Assembly: GCA_023375785.1 (NCBI GenBank)
Contig: SZWC01001183.1
Coordinates: forward strand, 171,978 to 204,906
Origin: Penium margaritaceum
Lineage: Eukaryota; Streptophyta; Zygnematophyceae; Desmidiales; Peniaceae
Length of the DNA stretch: 32,929 nt
Direction: 5' to 3'
Both the position numbers and the translations under genes were made by a program. This document shows, piece after piece, positions 27,963 through 32,929 of the stretch; within the stretch, counting starts at the first letter, position 1, and each line of letters begins with the position of its first letter. The notes below the pieces were generated by a model. That model was not told where the DNA came from. It saw nothing but the letters and a program-made list of their open reading frames with translations, and did no database searches.

Positions 27963-30900
27963 ATGGTGACCTATCACTCATGTCACATAGAAGCAGACAG
28001 CACACATAAACTAACCACCATACCTCACACCAACCCTGTCCCCTCCAAAGAAGATTTCACAAACATAACCATAGTGACAGCTCGTATCATCACTGCGAAT
28101 GTAACTACGGGAACTACCACCACACACTTCCATTTCTCCTTCCTAACAGCCCCCCTCGTAAACAATGGTACAACACAATCATACTTTACCAACCAAAAAC
28201 TGTCAGATCTTACACATTTTCAAGCAACAACACGAGACCGCCACTCCCCTCCAAAACATTTCGCTCAACACCCAAAATCCAACCCAAGTATCGTCGTGGG
28301 TGGCGAGTCAACAACAAGTCACAATACCTCTCCTCCCACGCCCCTGGACAGAAAGCAAACAAATTCTAACCCGTGTCACTTAACCCCAGAACACCCTCCA
28401 TGGTGTCATCGTACACTCGCAGGACCAAGGACTGCCACCACTCACCTGCCACCCAGCCAAGTCACCACGACATCAAGCCCCCGTGCCAACAAAACAAAGG
28501 GATTACCACAAAAACCCCCTTTTACTGACTCGGATACAACAGAAACCATACCCCGAAGAACTGCCAGAAATAACCCTTTCACGTTCTCCGCACAGAGAAG
28601 CAACACCGATAACCAAACCAATCCCAACAGGCAAAACAACAAAAGACAAAGACAACTAACGATCATCGGCGAGGACACAAATAAGAAAAGTAAACAAGAG
28701 CACCATGTCCCCATGGGACACAACAGGAAAAGACCCTCATCAACGCTTTCAGTTAATCGGGTTCCGAAAAAGACGAGAGCAACCGTCGTACATGTATCAC
28801 CTTCGATCACCCCGCGGGAGCAAAAGCTAACCATCCTATGTCTTAACATCAACGGCATCGCTAAACCGGAGAAAATACCCTTCTTAAAAAACTTCCTCCA
28901 AGTACAAAAACCAGCGATATGTGTCCTCGTAGACACCCACCTCGACACCGACCGCAAAATTGAGAAACTAAGCAAACAAATCGGATGGAATATCACATAC
29001 GCCCTCTCCGAGTCCACACACACAGGCGGAATTTGCATACTTCACAAGAAAGACAACTCTAGCGTCAAACACACTTCTTCAATAAACACGGGAAACAACA
29101 GAATTTGCCAAGATATTTTTCACATCAGTGACAAACAGCTGGCAATCACATCGATCTACGCTCCTCCACAACTGAAGCACCGGAAAAGCTTTTTCAAAGC
29201 TCTGGACCAATTTCTAACTGATCACCCCACAGATCTTTTATTAGGAGATTTCAACACAACGTGCTACTCGACAGACAGACTTCCTCAAGAGGTACCAAAA
29301 GACTCAGCTCACTTAACAACGATAGGAACTGTGCACAACCTACATGACAGTTTCCGAACACTGAACCCCCTCGACCTAGTCTACACCTTTCACTCATCAG
29401 CTCACAAAACTTCTTCCCGCATAGATAACATCTACCACCATGATCAAATCAATAGCTCCATCAATGACGCCTTTCATGTCGGCTTACACAGTAATTTAAC
29501 TGACCATATAGCAGCGGCAGGAATCAAACTCAAACTACAAACAGACAATGCGCCGGGTCGAGGCATATGGAGGATGAACAGCTCCCTACTAAATAGACCA
29601 TTTGGTCAAAAACTGCTCAAATCAATTACCGACCAAAACTGGGAAACATACGTCACAAAGATTCAAAAAGCCTTTAAAAACTACGTGGCGGAAGAACAAA
29701 AGAGGAAACTCAAAACAATCAAAAACCTCAACACCAAAATCGATAAAATCCAACAAGCCCTCTGCGCTGACCCTTACAACTCGAAGCTAAAAAGCGACCT
29801 CCTTAAATCCGAAACCTCACTCAACAAGTATGTCCTGTCTGACAACCAACACAAACAAACCATAGCACAACAAACCTATATTGAAAACATTGGTCATGCA
29901 TCGTCGCTTCTCACCAGTCATATCAAAGCTAGGAAACGTGCCGTCACAATTACAACACTCAAAACAAAAGATGGATCGGTCACAACAGACCCGAAACTCA
30001 AGGAAGAAGTAATAACAACCTACTACACCGGTCTTTACAAGACCCCACTTAATCAAGGTGACAAACCCGCGATACCGCCACTAGCACAAGTGCCTACGGC
30101 CCTTATACAAATGCTGACCGCACCTCTGACGGAAGAAGAAATCGCACACTGCATTTGCAACCTACCCAAAAGGAAAGCACCAGGACCGGATGGGCTTCCT
30201 GCAGAATTCTATCAAGCCGGACCAAAAAACATCACAAAACTTCTAGTGGAGACCTTCCACGACTTCTTACAAAACCCCCACAAATACCCGCATTTCATCA
30301 ACTCAGTAACCTGTCTACTTTTCAAAAAAGGCGATCCAACAGACATTAGGAATTATCGACCAATCTCACTCCTTGACACAGTATACAAACTCCTGGCAAA
30401 GGTACTAGCTAACAGGCTTCGAAAAGTGCTACCATATATCATAAGTCCAGAACAAACTGGATTTGTTCATGGTCGGAAAATTAAAGACACACTCTCCAGC
30501 ATATTTGACCTACAGCACTGGTCTTCCCATACCAAACAAGACTTAACCTTTGTTCTGGCTGACTTCGAGAAGGCGTATGACACCCTCCTACGCCCTCACC
30601 TTTACGAAACTATGGCTAGAATGGGATTTCCACCCTTGTTCATTAGCTGGATCCAATCGACGCTACTAAACACAAAAACGAGCTTTCTCATCAATGGACA
30701 CAAATCAGAACACATCACAACGGAGACATGTGTGAGACAGGGATGTCCCATCGCTCCTTTACTCTTCATAATCGCAATGGAACCCCTAAACCAATACTTT
30801 AAAACCTTCATAGACAAGCCAATTGCTACCTTTCCTGAATGTCCAGCTTTTGGAGCATACGCAGTCGATGCAACAGTAGTGGTCAAAGACCAAGCTAATC

Positions 30901-32882
30901 TTGATAAGGCAATCCAAATTCTCGAACTAAGCGCACCGCTCACAGGTCTAAAAGCCAACGCAGGGAAAAAATTATTTTTTCCAGCAGGTCCCCACTCAAC
31001 AACCCCTCAGACAAACACGTATCAAGTAACCACTGACCCACAACGGGTTTTAGGTCTCAATCTTGACCACGACATCTATAGCATGGCAATGTGGTCCAAA
31101 CTAGCCAAACAACTCTATGACTCGGCTGTCTTGTGGCGCAGATTCCATTTTACAGTTGAAACTAAACTCGCCATTATAAGACACTACCTAGTCCCCAGAT
31201 TCCTATATCACTCTGAAATGTGCCCACCAGCACCTGAGACATTAAAAGATATCCAACATACTATCCTCAATTTCCTATCCGCGTCCAAACAAGATGGTAA
31301 ACTTCGATTCATCAACAAACAGCTCGCCATCCTTCCAACCAAACACGGAGGCCTCGGAATCCCCTGGCCTCAATACATCATCCATGCACAATGTGCAATG
31401 CGCGTGTACAAATTTCTCACACCAACGCAAGACATGTGGAAAAAAGTGGCATGCCACACAAACTGTTTTCCTAAAAAAGGGCACCTTTTCCTCTCAGACC
31501 CAGCCATCCCTAAACACAAATCGCTTCCGAACCCAAGATGGACAGAAATCCTAAGATGCTTCTTAAAAACTAACCCAACCATTCTACCACCTAAAAGACT
31601 CAAAGCAGAAATCTTCGAAGAATACGTCGCCTACAATCGTTTCATCCGGAAGCCAAATGGCAAACCTTTTGGTCAAGACAAGCGAGAACACTTCCTGCTT
31701 GACATGGAACTTCAAATAAAACATCTTTTCCCGGCCATAGCAATGCAAATGGATGCATCCTTTGAACCAAAGCTCTACAACCCCCAAACTTGCCAGAGCA
31801 CCACCGTTCTCAACACTGTCATTAAAAACCTACCAAATGACTGGCTAGCCATCATAGAAGGCACATGTACCGATGACTCACTTTTGACCACATACTGGTG
31901 CATAACATCATACACACATCAACCTCCCGTTTTCATTTATCGAATAAAAAAGGAAAAGGACTACTACATCATGACAACCTTAACTGTCCTACCCGACAGA
32001 GAATTAGCCCCAACATCTTTCCCCGACACACCAGACCATGATCTGAGTATCTGAACCCCAGTCCATGTTGAAGAAGGCCGCTTCGTTGGTTACAGTAATG
32101 ATACGATGATTCCATCCTGGAGGCTACATACGTCAAAAGAACCAAAATTAATGACGTTATATCAATGCTTCCTGCCTCCCACCCAGGCAATAATCCCTTA
32201 CCAAGAAAAATGGGCATCGGAAAACATCAACCCCCCAAACTCAAAATTTCTCCAAGAAACACTGCAATCCCACCTCCTCCCCCCAAATCCAAAAGACATC
32301 ATAATCCGAATTGCAATTCGAAGCATCCAAGTTCGGATCAGATTACACTTTCTCCGTCAACCATTTGAAGTCACCTGTCCACTCTGCAATCTTCACTCTG
32401 AAACAATCACACATGCCTTTAGCAAATGCCCAAAAATCAAACACATTATTCAGAAACTGAACCTCTCTCTACACCTGATCTGTGAACTTGAGACAAGCAC
32501 ACCCTTTCTTCTCCAACATAATCACCAGAATTTCAAATGGTGGCAACTGCTACAAGCTATCACCTTCAGAGAAATCTGGACATACAGGAGCAATGTATCT
32601 CTGACCTTAACACCAAATCTACGCAACCCCACAGCAATGCTCTGCCATAAAATACTAGCAGCTTATACACTACAGCTCAATCTGTATTTGTCATCGCTAT
32701 CCAAACTGCCCAAAAAAGCTTCTTTTAATGAAATGCTTGCCCAAATTTCAAGTTCCATTCACCTATGCAAAGTTGACCGGAAACTAGACCCACCCCACCT
32801 AATCCTTCACCCGCTATTCCGCTCTATCTGGTATCACAATAACCAACGCCAGGGGGGACGAGTACTTCAGGGGACTGTGTAA
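27963..32882 (+). pseudogene. LINE ORF2: APE endonuclease, reverse transcriptase, zinc finger
   Basis: The first in-frame ATG is at 27963; the true start may be later. The first 285 residues are Thr/Pro/Asn-rich with basic clusters (NKRQRQ, KKSKQ). APE endonuclease, about residues 286-530: LTILCLNINGI, LVDTHLD (usually ETH), IYAPP, LLGDFNT (29241-29258), SRIDNIY and LTDH. RT, about 720-1005: RKAPGPDGLPAEFY, NYRPISLLDTVYKLLAKVLA, GFVHGRKIKD, VLADFEKAYD (motif A Asp present), RQGCPIAPLLF and AYAVDATV. The last normally reads YADD, so the first Asp is Val (30864-30866). A TGA at 32052-32054 interrupts the frame, which continues in phase to 32882 with CPLCNLHSETITHAFSKCPK, a zf-RVT type finger. 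Without both Asp the RT should be inactive. Confidence 0.92.
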
Positions 32883-32929
32883 AAGCAGCCTCTGAACCCC
32901 CATCCGCAGGGTTACGACCCGTGGTGAAG
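32883..32929 (+). other. Start of LINE 3' UTR
   Basis: After the TAA at 32880-32882 only 47 bases remain. No poly-A or repeat end is seen before the window stops. Confidence 0.5.

Larger units (their letters stand above)
23187..32929 (+). mobile_element. Non-LTR (LINE-type) retrotransposon, two ORFs
   Basis: It consists of a presumed 5' UTR, ORF1 (from about 24510), an inter-ORF region of about 1 kb, and ORF2 with APE endonuclease, RT and zinc finger. There are no LTRs. The 5' limit is unknown, taken here as the end of the gypsy LTR, and the 3' end with any poly-A tail is not reached. The plus strand of the ORF2 half is strikingly G-poor and A/C-rich. Frames are far better kept than in the LTR elements, so it is probably younger. 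Confidence 0.88.

Noticed and set aside
28442..29038. 198-codon minus-strand frame rich in Leu, Cys and Val
   Set aside because: It is the complement of the G-poor ORF2 N-terminal region and has no motif.
1..32929. CRISPR array, operon or phage defence system
   Set aside because: There are no regularly spaced identical repeats, no bacterial ribosome binding sites and no such genes. The content is that of a eukaryotic retrotransposon cluster.

Overview
This is eukaryotic nuclear DNA made almost entirely of retrotransposons. I see no cellular gene, tRNA, rRNA, operon or CRISPR array. Both readable primer binding sites match the 3' end of initiator tRNA-Met, as is common in plant elements. At least three Ty3/gypsy copies end in a chromodomain, and the in-frame stops are strongly skewed to TAG, as expected if CAG (CHG context) decays by methyl-C deamination. 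Together these suggest the green plant lineage (land plant or streptophyte alga); this is inference and no species can be named.

Left part (1-12562, minus strand): a decayed Ty1/copia element whose polyprotein reads protease, integrase, RT, RNase H from about 3899 down to about 190. It is split by a full-length Ty3/gypsy chromovirus at 3906-10415. That insertion has 925-927 bp LTRs, a primer binding site, a polypurine tract and a 5-bp target duplication (GAGAA/GAGGA). Taking out the gypsy and one duplication puts the two copia halves back in one reading frame. A primer binding site at 12551-12562 marks the probable 5' LTR edge of the copia element.

Middle (12563-15600): probable copia LTR, then non-coding, low-complexity and minisatellite-like DNA.

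Centre-right (about 15600-23186, plus strand): two copies of a second chromovirus family in the same orientation. Copy 1 is 5'-truncated (integrase end, chromodomain, 3' LTR). Copy 2 (17004-23065) is complete from LTR to LTR and landed inside the 3' LTR of copy 1; the rest of that LTR resumes at 23066. The target duplication is CAAAA/CGAAA. Its genes are broken by stops and frame changes.

Right (about 23187-32929, plus strand): a non-LTR (LINE-type) element. ORF1 starts near 24510 and encodes a basic/acidic protein with an RRM-like stretch and a possible C2H2 finger. ORF2 carries an APE endonuclease, RT and C-terminal zinc finger. The frames are long and open, unlike the LTR elements, but the RT YxDD motif reads AVD, a TGA precedes the zinc finger, and ORF1 holds a 324-bp direct duplication with an N at the joint.

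The most notable points are the two nested insertions, a G GGA AAC -1 frameshift signal at the gag/pol overlap of the minus-strand gypsy, the TAG-skewed stop pattern, and a stop at the same chromodomain position in all three chromoviruses. I found no convincing new biological system beyond these.
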